Assembly: GCA_020629115.1 (NCBI GenBank)
Contig: JAHDDY010000001.1
Coordinates: 1-64,000, forward strand
Length of the DNA: 64,000 nt
Direction: 5' to 3'
Source of the DNA: Paracoccaceae bacterium
Lineage (GTDB): Bacteria > Pseudomonadota > Alphaproteobacteria > Rhodobacterales > Rhodobacteraceae
The position numbers and the translations under genes are program-made. Positions 54,857 through 62,936 of the stretch are shown here, piece after piece. The notes beneath the pieces are model-generated. The model was not told where the DNA came from and did no database searches. It saw nothing but the letters and a program-made list of their open reading frames with translations. Position 1 is the stretch's first letter. The number at the start of each line of letters is the position of its first letter.

Positions 54857-56680
54857 TTGACCGACGCCATCGACCCCCCCTCTCCTGCCCCCCCCACCAA
54901 GCGGATGAAGGCGGAGGGTCTGACCCTCGCCGAGCCGGAGGCAAAACGGCTGCTGTCGCGGCTGTGGCACGATTACGTGCGCCACCACCTGAAGACGCTC
55001 GGCATCGCCGTCGTGCTGATGATGATGGAGGGGAGCGTCCTGGGCGGACTGTCCTACATGGTCGCGCCGATGTTCGATCAGGTGCTGATCGACAAGGATC
55101 GCAGCGCGATGTTCGGCATCGGGGCCTTCGTCTTCGGCCTGTTCGCCATGCGGGCCGTCGCGGGCTTCTTCCAGCGCATCCTGATGACGCAGGTCGGGCT
55201 GCAGGTGGTGAACGATATCCAGAAGGACCTGCTCGGGCATCTGCTCTCGCTCGACACGTCGTTCTTCCAGCACCATTCGCCCGGCATCCTGATCGAGCGG
55301 GTCCGGGGCGATGCGCAGACATTGCAGAGTATCGCGTCGAGCACGCTGACGAGCATCGGGCGCGATACGGTGAGCCTGATCTCGCTGGTGGCGGTGGCGC
55401 TCTACTACGACTGGAAACTGACGCTCATCGCCTTCGTGGGGGTGCCGCTGCTGGTATGGCCCATGGTCCTGACGCAGCGATGGATCCGCTCCTATTCGCG
55501 GGTCTCGCGGCAGGCTTCGGCGGAGATCTCCAACCGTCTGGACGAGGTCTTCCACGGGGTCCACGCCATCAAGGTCAACAAGCTTGAGACCCACGAGCGG
55601 GACCGCTTCGAGAGGGAGGTGGACGGGTTCATGCGGCTCAGGATGCGGGCGGAATACGGGCAATCCGCCCTGCCCGCCCTGGTGGACGTCTTGGCGGCGG
55701 CGGGCTTCCTCGGCGTGCTGGTCTACGGCGGGAGCCAGATCATCGAGGGAAACCAGTCGCCGGGCGAGTTCCTGAGCTTCTTCGCGGCGGTGGGCCTCCT
55801 GTTCGATCCGCTGCGGCGGCTGAGCAAGATCGCCGGGCGGTTCCAGTCGGCGCTGGCATCGCTGGAGCGGCTCTACGGCCTGTTCGACGCGCGCCCCGAC
55901 ATCACCGACCCGCCCCCGGCCACGGCGCGCGACCTGTCGGGCGATACGACGATCCGGCTCGACGACGTGCATTTCCGGTACGAGGACGCGCCCGTGCTGC
56001 GCGGTCTGTCCTTCACGGCGGAGGCGGGCAGGACGACGGCGCTGGTCGGGCATTCGGGGGCGGGCAAGAGCACGGTCTTCCACATGCTCGCCCGGCTCAT
56101 CGACCCGCAATCGGGGGAGGTGAGCATCGGCGGGGTGCCGATCTCCACGTTGCCCCTCTCCGACCTGCGCGGCCTGTTCTCGGTCGTCAGCCAGGAGGCG
56201 GCACTGTTCGACGAGACGATCCGGTTCAACTTCCGCCTCGGACGGCTGGACGCAACCGATGCGGAGATCGAGCGCGTGGCGGACGATGCCTTCGTCAGCG
56301 ACTTCGCGAAGGATCAGCCCGACGGCCTCGACACGCGCGTCGGGCCGCGCGGCGGCTCGCTCTCGGGCGGGCAGCGCCAGCGGATCGTCATCGGACGGGC
56401 AATGCTGCGCGATGCGCCGATCCTGCTGCTGGACGAGCCGACCTCCGCGCTCGACGCCTCGGCTGAAGCGACGATACAGGAGGCGCTGAACCGCCTGTCG
56501 CAGGGTCGGACGACCCTCGTCATCGCCCACCGCCTCGCCACCATCCGGGACGCGGACAAGATCGTGGTGATGGATAAGGGGCGCGTGATCGACGAAGGGC
56601 GGCATGAGGAACTGCTGTCGCGGGGCGGCCTGTACGCGCATCTGTACGACCTGCAGTTCAGGACGGACAAGCCTTTCTGA
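54857..56680 (+). CDS. ABC exporter, MsbA/lipid A flippase type
   Basis: A 607-residue fused half-transporter: six transmembrane helices (about 30-320), then an ATPase domain with Walker A GHSGAGKS (398-405), the LSGGQ signature (502-506) and Walker B ending LLLDEP (D526). It is closest in build to MsbA-type lipid or drug exporters. The start is uncertain. TTG at 54857 has AGGAG 10 bp upstream and is chosen; GTG at 54800 and ATG at 54905 are alternatives. Confidence 0.88.
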   Translation: MTDAIDPPSPAPPTKRMKAEGLTLAEPEAKRLLSRLWHDYVRHHLKTLGIAVVLMMMEGSVLGGLSYMVAPMFDQVLIDKDRSAMFGIGAFVFGLFAMRAVAGFFQRILMTQVGLQVVNDIQKDLLGHLLSLDTSFFQHHSPGILIERVRGDAQTLQSIASSTLTSIGRDTVSLISLVAVALYYDWKLTLIAFVGVPLLVWPMVLTQRWIRSYSRVSRQASAEISNRLDEVFHGVHAIKVNKLETHERDRFEREVDGFMRLRMRAEYGQSALPALVDVLAAAGFLGVLVYGGSQIIEGNQSPGEFLSFFAAVGLLFDPLRRLSKIAGRFQSALASLERLYGLFDARPDITDPPPATARDLSGDTTIRLDDVHFRYEDAPVLRGLSFTAEAGRTTALVGHSGAGKSTVFHMLARLIDPQSGEVSIGGVPISTLPLSDLRGLFSVVSQEAALFDETIRFNFRLGRLDATDAEIERVADDAFVSDFAKDQPDGLDTRVGPRGGSLSGGQRQRIVIGRAMLRDAPILLLDEPTSALDASAEATIQEALNRLSQGRTTLVIAHRLATIRDADKIVVMDKGRVIDEGRHEELLSRGGLYAHLYDLQFRTDKPF

Positions 56681-56700
56681 ACCGGGCACATGCCGCATCG

Positions 56701-57792
56701 TCAGGTCACGGCGACGCCCGCATCCGTCTTGATGAAATCGAAGCCCGCGGAAGGATCGAAGGATGCACCGGGATTAACCTTCGACGCGTAGACCCCTCCA
56801 TTCGTATGGTATTCATTGGCTTCGAACCAGACGTAGACGCTGCTTGAAGTTTTCGTCGCACCCATCGCGAGACCCGTATTGGCACGATCGAGAAAATGGG
56901 TCTTGATGACCGTACTCGTGGTGGGCGGGTAGTTGTACCCGGTGAAGACCATGTCCAGCGCCCGTCCGCTGCCATAGGCATATCCCTGGATCTGAACGTA
57001 GAATGCCGCCGGTCGCGTGACATCCAGCCCCTTCAATCGCAGGTTGAAGCGCTTCAACCCTCCGAGCGAGGAGACCGTAAAGTTGCCCATGTAGGTCAGG
57101 CGGTTGAACTGGGCCTCGTTGGCCGGGAAGCGGACCGTGCCATCGGCATGATCGACGATCATGGCTTCGTGGAAGGTCGTGCCGTCGGGGGAGACCTTCA
57201 GGTGGGTATCGTCGTCGCCGGTCAGGCCGATCTGCGCGCGGGTCGAATAGGCTGTCTGGAGGGTGAGGGACGTGTCGGCGGCGGGGGCGGCCTTGTTCAG
57301 GGTCAGACGCATGTCTCCCGTGCCGGGGTCCGCATCGTCATGGGTAAAGAGGGCCGCCTCGGACTTGACGGCGAGGCGGTTGGTCGAGTCGGCGGTCGTG
57401 TTCACCCCGACCGAAGCCGGATTGAGCGCTGTATCGTCGCTCCCGCCGCCCACCGCCCGCCATCCGTCGTCGGTGAAGACGACGAGAGTATCCTCGTCGG
57501 CGATCCAGAGCCGCCAGCCGACATGGGGGGTCAGGAACGTCCAACCCATGGCCGCGCCGTCCCATGCGGCGATATCGCCGTCGTGGCCGGACCATGCTCC
57601 GGTCGGGGGGACGGCAACGAGGTAGCGGTCGCCATCGGCGGGGGCGGCGGGAGGCGCGGCGAGATCCCGGTCGAGAACCGCGAGCTGCGTCGCGGCGTCG
57701 ATCCGGGCCAGGGCCTCGTTGACGGTGACGTGCTTCTGAGCCTGGGCGGAGACGAGGAGATCGAGGGCCAGATTGGGGGTCTTTTCGGTCAT
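56701..57792 (-). CDS. DUF2793 phage-tail-like protein, isolated
   Basis: A 363-residue protein. The N-terminal 100 residues are DUF2793 (NLALDLLVSAQAQKHVTVNEAL, then DGDRYLVA and GWRLWI), a module found in phage and gene-transfer-agent tail regions, where it attaches to the tail tip. The rest is beta-rich, repetitive and resembles a fibre or receptor-binding domain. Base composition of the 3' half is clearly lower in GC than the neighbours. No other phage gene is near. AAGGA precedes the ATG. Confidence 0.82.
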   Translation of the reverse strand: MTEKTPNLALDLLVSAQAQKHVTVNEALARIDAATQLAVLDRDLAAPPAAPADGDRYLVAVPPTGAWSGHDGDIAAWDGAAMGWTFLTPHVGWRLWIADEDTLVVFTDDGWRAVGGGSDDTALNPASVGVNTTADSTNRLAVKSEAALFTHDDADPGTGDMRLTLNKAAPAADTSLTLQTAYSTRAQIGLTGDDDTHLKVSPDGTTFHEAMIVDHADGTVRFPANEAQFNRLTYMGNFTVSSLGGLKRFNLRLKGLDVTRPAAFYVQIQGYAYGSGRALDMVFTGYNYPPTTSTVIKTHFLDRANTGLAMGATKTSSSVYVWFEANEYHTNGGVYASKVNPGASFDPSAGFDFIKTDAGVAVT

Positions 57793-58041
57793 GGAATCGT
57801 CCTTCGATGGGGAAGGTGAGAGAAAATCCGGTGGGGAACGCCCCTGCGTCCGCCGGAAAGGTAGACGGGTCGGACGGAGTTCGATTGCCTTCGGGGGCGC
57901 TCCGGCCGGACCCTGCGCTTGTCCGGAGAATACGGGCGGCCGTCGGTCACGCGATATCGCTCGCCGACGAGGGTACCTCGTGGCGGGAAACGCCTTCACA
58001 GCCCGCGAGGGGGCGGTCGGTGGGTGAGCGACGGGAAAGGG

Positions 58042-58860
58042 CTACCCGGCGGCTTTCGGCGGCTCGGGGGGGAGGAAGCGGGCGACAAGCTCGCCTTGCA
58101 GCGGCTCGGCGGCGGCGACGAGGCCGGGGATCTTCGGAACCGGGGCGTTGTAGCGGATGGCCTCGCCCGCGCGGGTCGTGATGCGCCCGCCTGCCTCCTC
58201 GAACACGACCTGCGCGGCGGCGAGGTCCCATTCGCTGAAGGTGCCGGAGATGATGGTCGTGTCCCAGCGGTCGGTGGCGGCCTTGCAGACGCGATAGGCG
58301 AGGGAGTTGACGTAGCCGTGCCGCCCGCCGGGAGCGATGCCATCCGCCCAGCGGGCGGGCTTGATGACGGATTTGGTGGAGAGGATGCGGGCCTCGGCCA
58401 GGGTCGGGGCGGGGCCGATGCACAGGGGAGCGCCATTCAGGGTCGCGCCCCGGCCCAGCGCGGCGAAGAAGAACTCGTCGCGGGCGGGGTTGAAGACGGC
58501 ACCCGCGACCGCCCTGCCCTCCACGGCGAGGGCGGCGCAGACGGTGAATTCGGGCTTTCCAGCGATGAAGGCGCGGGTGCCGTCGATGGGATCGACGATC
58601 CACAGGCGGCTCCGGGAAAGGCGTGCGGAATCGTCGGCGCTTTCCTCGGACAGCCAGCCATGGCTGGGGAATGCGGTGCGCAGGCGCTCTTCCAGAAGGG
58701 CGTTCGCGGCGAGGTCGGCCTCGCTCACGGGGCCTTCGCCGGGCTTGTCCCAGGTCTCTGGGTCCTGCCGGAAATAGCCCATGACAAGCGCGCCCGCCGC
58801 GCGGACGGCCTCGACCAGCGCGGCGGTTTCCGCCTCGGTGGGGTCAGTTTCCGGCGACAT
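58042..58860 (-). CDS. cysQ: 3'(2'),5'-bisphosphate nucleotidase CysQ-like
   Basis: Inositol-monophosphatase-fold enzyme that removes PAP formed in sulfate assimilation. The 272-residue product has metal ligands E72/E73 (SEES), D90 and D93 in WIVDPIDGTRAF, and the C-terminal SEWDLAAAQ motif. It overlaps pmbA by 17 bp, a common alphaproteobacterial pair. Confidence 0.92.
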   Translation of the reverse strand: MSPETDPTEAETAALVEAVRAAGALVMGYFRQDPETWDKPGEGPVSEADLAANALLEERLRTAFPSHGWLSEESADDSARLSRSRLWIVDPIDGTRAFIAGKPEFTVCAALAVEGRAVAGAVFNPARDEFFFAALGRGATLNGAPLCIGPAPTLAEARILSTKSVIKPARWADGIAPGGRHGYVNSLAYRVCKAATDRWDTTIISGTFSEWDLAAAQVVFEEAGGRITTRAGEAIRYNAPVPKIPGLVAAAEPLQGELVARFLPPEPPKAAG

Positions 58861-60178
58861 GACAGCCCTCGATGCGCAGGGTGGGCACCTTGAGGGAGCG
58901 GTCGGCGGGCAGGTCGTCCGCCGCCTCCAGCGCGCCGAACATCTCGATCAGGTTGCCGACGACCGTGGCCTCGGTCACCGGGTAGGCCACTTCGCCCTTC
59001 TCGATCCAGAAACCGCTCGCCCCGCGGCTGTAATCGCCGGTGGTGGGATTGATGCTGGCACCGAGCATCTCGGTGACGAAGAACCCCTCCTCGATCTCGG
59101 ATATCAGGTCGGCGGGGGAGCGGGTGCCGGGAGCGAGGGTGACGTTGGACGGGGACGGACGGGGCGGGGAGCCGACGGCGAACGAGGCGCTGGCCGTGGA
59201 GGCGAGGCCAAGCTGCCGGGCGGTCGCGCAATCGAGAAGCCAGCCCTGCAGCATGCCGTCCTCGACGAGGACGCGCCGGGCGGGGGCCAGTCCCTCTCCG
59301 TCGAACGGGCGCGATGCGAGACCCCGGCGCTGGAGGGGATCGTCGGTCACGGTAACGCCCGCCGGAAAGAGGCGCTTGCCCATGCGGTCCGCCAGATAGC
59401 TGCTGCCCCGGGCCACGCTCGCGCCGTTGATCGCGCCGAGGAAATGGCCGACGATGGAGGATGCGAGGCGCTGATCGAAGACGAGGGGGACCGATTTCGT
59501 CGGGGCCTTGCGCGGGGAGACGCGCCTCGCCGCCCGCTCCCCCGCCTCGCGCCCTATGGCGTCGAGCGCGCGCCGATCCTCGTGCCAGCGGGCGACCGCG
59601 TAGGCGTAGTCGCGCTCCATGCCCTGCCCCTCCCCGGCGATGGCCGAGCACGAGGCGCTCCAGACGCTGCCCTCCCGCGTGGCGGAGAACCCGTTGGACA
59701 GCCGCATCGCGATGCGGCTGCGCCGCCAGCTTGCGCCGGCGCTTTCGGACTTGGCGACGCCGGGGACGGCGCGCGCGGCGGCGTCGATGGCCAGCGCGTC
59801 CTCGCGCAGTCGTTCGGCATCGCCGGTGGCGGGGTCGCACAGGTTGAGATCGGGAAAGTCGGTGGCGACGCGCTCCACCTCGGGCAGGCCGCAATAGGGG
59901 TCCTCCGGGGCCTCGCGGGCCATCGCGACCGCACGCTCCGCCATCTCGGTAAGGGCCGAATCGGCGTGGCTGGATGCGGAGACGCAGGCCTGCCGCCGTC
60001 CGACGATGACGCGCACGCCGATATCAAGGGTCTCGGAACGGCCCACATCCTCGATGGCCCCGTCCCGCGCCGACGCCTCCAGCCCCTCCGTCATCGCGGC
60101 GGACGCGGCCGCCTCGTCGGCCCCGGCCTTTCGGGAAAGGTCGAGCAGCCTGTCGCAGAGGGCGATGAGATCGGGCAC
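58844..60178 (-). CDS. pmbA: Metalloprotease-related protein PmbA/TldE
   Basis: A 444-residue member of the TldD/PmbA family. PmbA (TldE) is the subunit without the zinc motif, which partners TldD in degrading unfolded or modified peptides such as microcins. The typical segments DIGVRVIVGRRQA near the start and TGDYSRGASGFWIEKGEVAYPV near the end are present, and no HExxxH is found. TldD is not in the window. Confidence 0.93.
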   Translation of the reverse strand: MPDLIALCDRLLDLSRKAGADEAAASAAMTEGLEASARDGAIEDVGRSETLDIGVRVIVGRRQACVSASSHADSALTEMAERAVAMAREAPEDPYCGLPEVERVATDFPDLNLCDPATGDAERLREDALAIDAAARAVPGVAKSESAGASWRRSRIAMRLSNGFSATREGSVWSASCSAIAGEGQGMERDYAYAVARWHEDRRALDAIGREAGERAARRVSPRKAPTKSVPLVFDQRLASSIVGHFLGAINGASVARGSSYLADRMGKRLFPAGVTVTDDPLQRRGLASRPFDGEGLAPARRVLVEDGMLQGWLLDCATARQLGLASTASASFAVGSPPRPSPSNVTLAPGTRSPADLISEIEEGFFVTEMLGASINPTTGDYSRGASGFWIEKGEVAYPVTEATVVGNLIEMFGALEAADDLPADRSLKVPTLRIEGCHVAGN

Positions 60179-60277
60179 GATACGGTCTCCGGATTACGGG
60201 GGTTCGGGGTTAGATGGGCGAAAGCCGGCCCGAAATCAAACGTCCCGTCCCATGCACCTTGCCATCGCGCGCGTTTA

Positions 60278-60294
60278 TGCACTTAAAAAGTGCA
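60278..60294. promoter_or_regulatory. 17-bp palindrome upstream of luxI
   Basis: TGCACTT and AAGTGCA flank a 3-bp AAA spacer. Two further half-sites, ATGCAC at about 60252-60257 and ATGTGCAT at 60317-60324, are nearby, all in AT-rich DNA 75-115 bp before the luxI ATG. A binding site for a regulator, possibly a LuxR protein, is plausible; the sequence is not a canonical lux box. Confidence 0.5.
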
Positions 60295-60367
60295 CATTAT
60301 CTATGTTTCTCTCAATATGTGCATCTGGTAGGGATATCCCGACGAAGGCAGGCGCGGGAATACATTG

Positions 60368-60994
60368 ATGATCAAACAGGTAACGGTCCGGAACGCCCAT
60401 GCCAACGGCGCGCTCCTCGACGAGATGTATCGCGCCCGAGGGCGGCTGTTCGGCGAACGGCTCGGATGGCCGGTCTCCGTAGACGAGAAAGGACGGGAGC
60501 GGGATCGCTTCGACGGGCTGTCGCCGCATTACCTGATCGCCGTGGATGCGGACGGGCACCATCGCGGGTCGCTGCGGCTGCTGCCGACGACGGGCGAAGT
60601 GATGCTGCGCGACCAGTTCACCGCCGCCTTCGACGGCACGACGCTCGAATCGGCAATGATCTGGGAATGCACGCGCTTCTGCGTCGAGGGGGAGGGGCAG
60701 GCGGTGGCGGCAACGACCGCGAAACTGCTGCTGGGCCTGTGCGAGTTCGGGCTGGAAACCGGACTGACGCAGATCGCCGGGATCTTCGATGGCCGGGCGG
60801 TGGAGTTCTATCGCGAGGCAGGATGGTCGCCGGAGGTCATCGCGCGCAATGGGCGAGGCAAGAGGACCGTGTTCCTCGCCCTGTGGGACGTGGACGAGGT
60901 ACATGCGGAGAAATTGCGCGCCCGGGCCGGAATCACGGGGGCGATCCTGGAAAACGGCGCGTCAGGCGCTTGGGATGGACGACCGGGTCCGTAG
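60368..60994 (+). CDS. luxI: Acyl-homoserine-lactone synthase (LuxI family)
   Basis: Makes N-acyl-homoserine lactone signal from acyl-ACP (or acyl-CoA) and SAM. The 208-residue product keeps the family's invariant residues at canonical spacing: R24, F28, W34, D46, D49, R70, F84, E100 and R103. No LuxR-type receptor gene is in the window, so its partner is elsewhere. A TTG just upstream of the ATG is in frame. The last 33 bp overlap the convergent aroB. The AT-rich leader with palindrome differs from the neighbouring DNA. Confidence 0.93.
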   Translation: MIKQVTVRNAHANGALLDEMYRARGRLFGERLGWPVSVDEKGRERDRFDGLSPHYLIAVDADGHHRGSLRLLPTTGEVMLRDQFTAAFDGTTLESAMIWECTRFCVEGEGQAVAATTAKLLLGLCEFGLETGLTQIAGIFDGRAVEFYREAGWSPEVIARNGRGKRTVFLALWDVDEVHAEKLRARAGITGAILENGASGAWDGRPGP

Positions 60995-62104
60995 AGCCTC
61001 TTCGAGAACGGCGGTAACGGCTTCGGGGGGGACGTCGCGGCTGACGAAGGCCTCGCCGATGCCGCGGGCGAGGATGAAGGCGAGAACGCCGCCGCTGACC
61101 TTCTTGTCCTGGGCCATGAGCGCGAGGAGGTCGTCCGCGCCGGGCAGGTCGCCGGGAATGTCGGCAAGCGAGCGCTTCAGGCCCATCGCGGCGAAATGCT
61201 CGGCGATGCGCGAGGGGGTCTCCTGCGAGCACAATCCGAGGCGGGCGGAGAGCGCGAAGGCGAGACCCATGCCGATGGCGACGCCCTCTCCGTGGAGGAG
61301 GCGGTCGGAATAGCCGGTGGCCGCTTCGAGCGCATGGCCGAAGGTGTGGCCGAGGTTGAGGAGCGCGCGCTCGCCGTGCTCCTTCTCGTCGCGGGAGACG
61401 ATCCCCGCCTTGGCGGCGACCGACCGCTCCACGGCCTCGATGCGCAGGGCCTTGTCCCCGCTCTTCAGGCGCGGCCCGGCCTCGACGAGCCAGTCGAAGA
61501 AACCGGCATCGCCGAGCAGGCCGTATTTCACGACCTCGCCGTACCCGGCGAGGAACTCGCGCCCGCTGAGGGTATCGAGCACGTCGATGTCGATCAGGAC
61601 ATGGCAGGGCTGGTGGAACGCGCCGATCAGGTTCTTGCCGAGGGGCGAGTTGATGCCGGTCTTGCCGCCGACGGAGCTGTCGACCTGGGCGAGGAGCGAG
61701 GTGGGAATCTGGACGAAGGCGACGCCGCGGCGCAGGACGGCGCAGGCAAAGCCGGCCAGATCGCCGATGACCCCGCCCCCCAGGGCGATGACGGTATCGT
61801 CCCGCTCGACCTTCGCGGCGAGGAGCGCCTCGACCACCCGCTCCAGGACGGGCCAGCTCTTGGATTTCTCCCCCGCCGGGACGACGATGGCCTCGGATTC
61901 GATGCCGGCCCGGGCCAGTCCGGCGCGCAGGGTTTCCAGATGCAGGGCGGCCACGGTCTCGTCGCTGACGATGACGGTGCGGGGCCGGCGGAACAGCGGG
62001 GCGAGATGCGCGCCCGCCTCCGGGAGAAGGCCCGCGCCGATCTCGATGTCGTAGCTGCGCGCGCCGAGAGCGACGGGCACCGTGCGGGTCCGCAGGGCGT
62101 TCAT
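60962..62104 (-). CDS. aroB: 3-dehydroquinate synthase
   Basis: Second enzyme of the shikimate pathway; makes 3-dehydroquinate from DAHP with NAD+ and a metal. The 380-residue product has the ALGGGVIGDLAGFAC and QIPTSLLAQVDSSVGGKTGIN segments and the metal motif NLGHTFGHALE. It overlaps aroK by 4 bp (ATGA), so the two are translated coupled. Confidence 0.98.
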   Translation of the reverse strand: MNALRTRTVPVALGARSYDIEIGAGLLPEAGAHLAPLFRRPRTVIVSDETVAALHLETLRAGLARAGIESEAIVVPAGEKSKSWPVLERVVEALLAAKVERDDTVIALGGGVIGDLAGFACAVLRRGVAFVQIPTSLLAQVDSSVGGKTGINSPLGKNLIGAFHQPCHVLIDIDVLDTLSGREFLAGYGEVVKYGLLGDAGFFDWLVEAGPRLKSGDKALRIEAVERSVAAKAGIVSRDEKEHGERALLNLGHTFGHALEAATGYSDRLLHGEGVAIGMGLAFALSARLGLCSQETPSRIAEHFAAMGLKRSLADIPGDLPGADDLLALMAQDKKVSGGVLAFILARGIGEAFVSRDVPPEAVTAVLEEALRTRSSIPSA

Positions 62105-62664
62105 GGGACGAGGTCCCCGCGATCGCGCAGCGCCCCGACGATCGCGTCCATCGCGATCTCGTAGGGTTCGTCGCGGCTCTCCACCACGATATCGGCGTGC
62201 CGGTAGACGGGATGGCGCGTCTCGATCAGTCCGGCGAGGGTCGCGCGCGGGTCGCCGGTGCGCAGGAGGGGGCGGTGGTTGCGCTTGGCACAGCGGCGGA
62301 CGAGAACGTCCAGCTCGGCGCGCATCCAGATCGTCGTCGCCCGCTCGGACAGCAGCGCGCGGGTATCGTCGTTCATGTAGGCCCCGCCGCCGGTGGCGAG
62401 GATCATCGGCGGCTCGCCGAGAAGGCGGGCGATGACCCGGCGCTCCCCGGCGCGGAAATCGGCCTCGCCGTGGACGGCGAAGATATCGGCGATACTCATG
62501 CCGGCGGCCTTCTCGATCTCAGTGTCCGAGTCGCGGAAGCGCGCGCCGATGCGGGTGGCGACCCGGCGGCCGATGGCGCTCTTGCCCGCCCCCATCAGGC
62601 CGACGAAGACCACGTGCCGTCGCAGGACGGCGCGGGTTTTCACGGTCTGTTGATCTTTCGCCAT
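62101..62664 (-). CDS. aroK: Shikimate kinase
   Basis: Phosphorylates shikimate at the 3-hydroxyl. The 187-residue product has the P-loop GLMGAGKS (22-29), the shikimate-binding DSDTEIE (about 46-52) and FRAGE segments, and ATGGGA. First gene of the aroK-aroB pair; divergent from the small membrane protein gene. Confidence 0.97.
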   Translation of the reverse strand: MAKDQQTVKTRAVLRRHVVFVGLMGAGKSAIGRRVATRIGARFRDSDTEIEKAAGMSIADIFAVHGEADFRAGERRVIARLLGEPPMILATGGGAYMNDDTRALLSERATTIWMRAELDVLVRRCAKRNHRPLLRTGDPRATLAGLIETRHPVYRHADIVVESRDEPYEIAMDAIVGALRDRGDLVP

Positions 62665-62789
62665 ATTTTACCGTCACCACGAAAACGCCGTGTGACACGG
62701 GCGCTTGCGAATTATACAAGAGCGGACACGTTCATCGGACCCGGGTGACGGATATAATCCGGCGCGGGACGCATTGAAAGGGGAATGCG

Positions 62790-62936
62790 GTGGGCCGCTT
62801 CTTGAGGTTTTTGCTCCTTCTGGTGCTTCTGGCGCTGCTGGTGGCGGCGGCGTACGTGGTGATCGTCGATATCCCGTCGCCGCTTCGCGAACTCGAACAC
62901 GAGGTACCGCAGGATGTACTGTTCCAGGATGACTAG
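62790..62936 (+). CDS. Small single-pass membrane protein (48 aa)
   Basis: A short frame with a GTG start, AAAGGGG about 8 bp upstream. The product begins MGRFLRF, continues as one very hydrophobic helix of Leu, Val and Ala (about 7-26), and ends in an acidic tail with VPQDVLFQDD. Its stop region overlaps the ATG of the next gene by 8 bp, which argues for coupled translation and real function. No family recognised; similar short membrane proteins upstream of a secreted protein next to aroK occur in relatives (from memory). Confidence 0.65.
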   Translation: MGRFLRFLLLLVLLALLVAAAYVVIVDIPSPLRELEHEVPQDVLFQDD

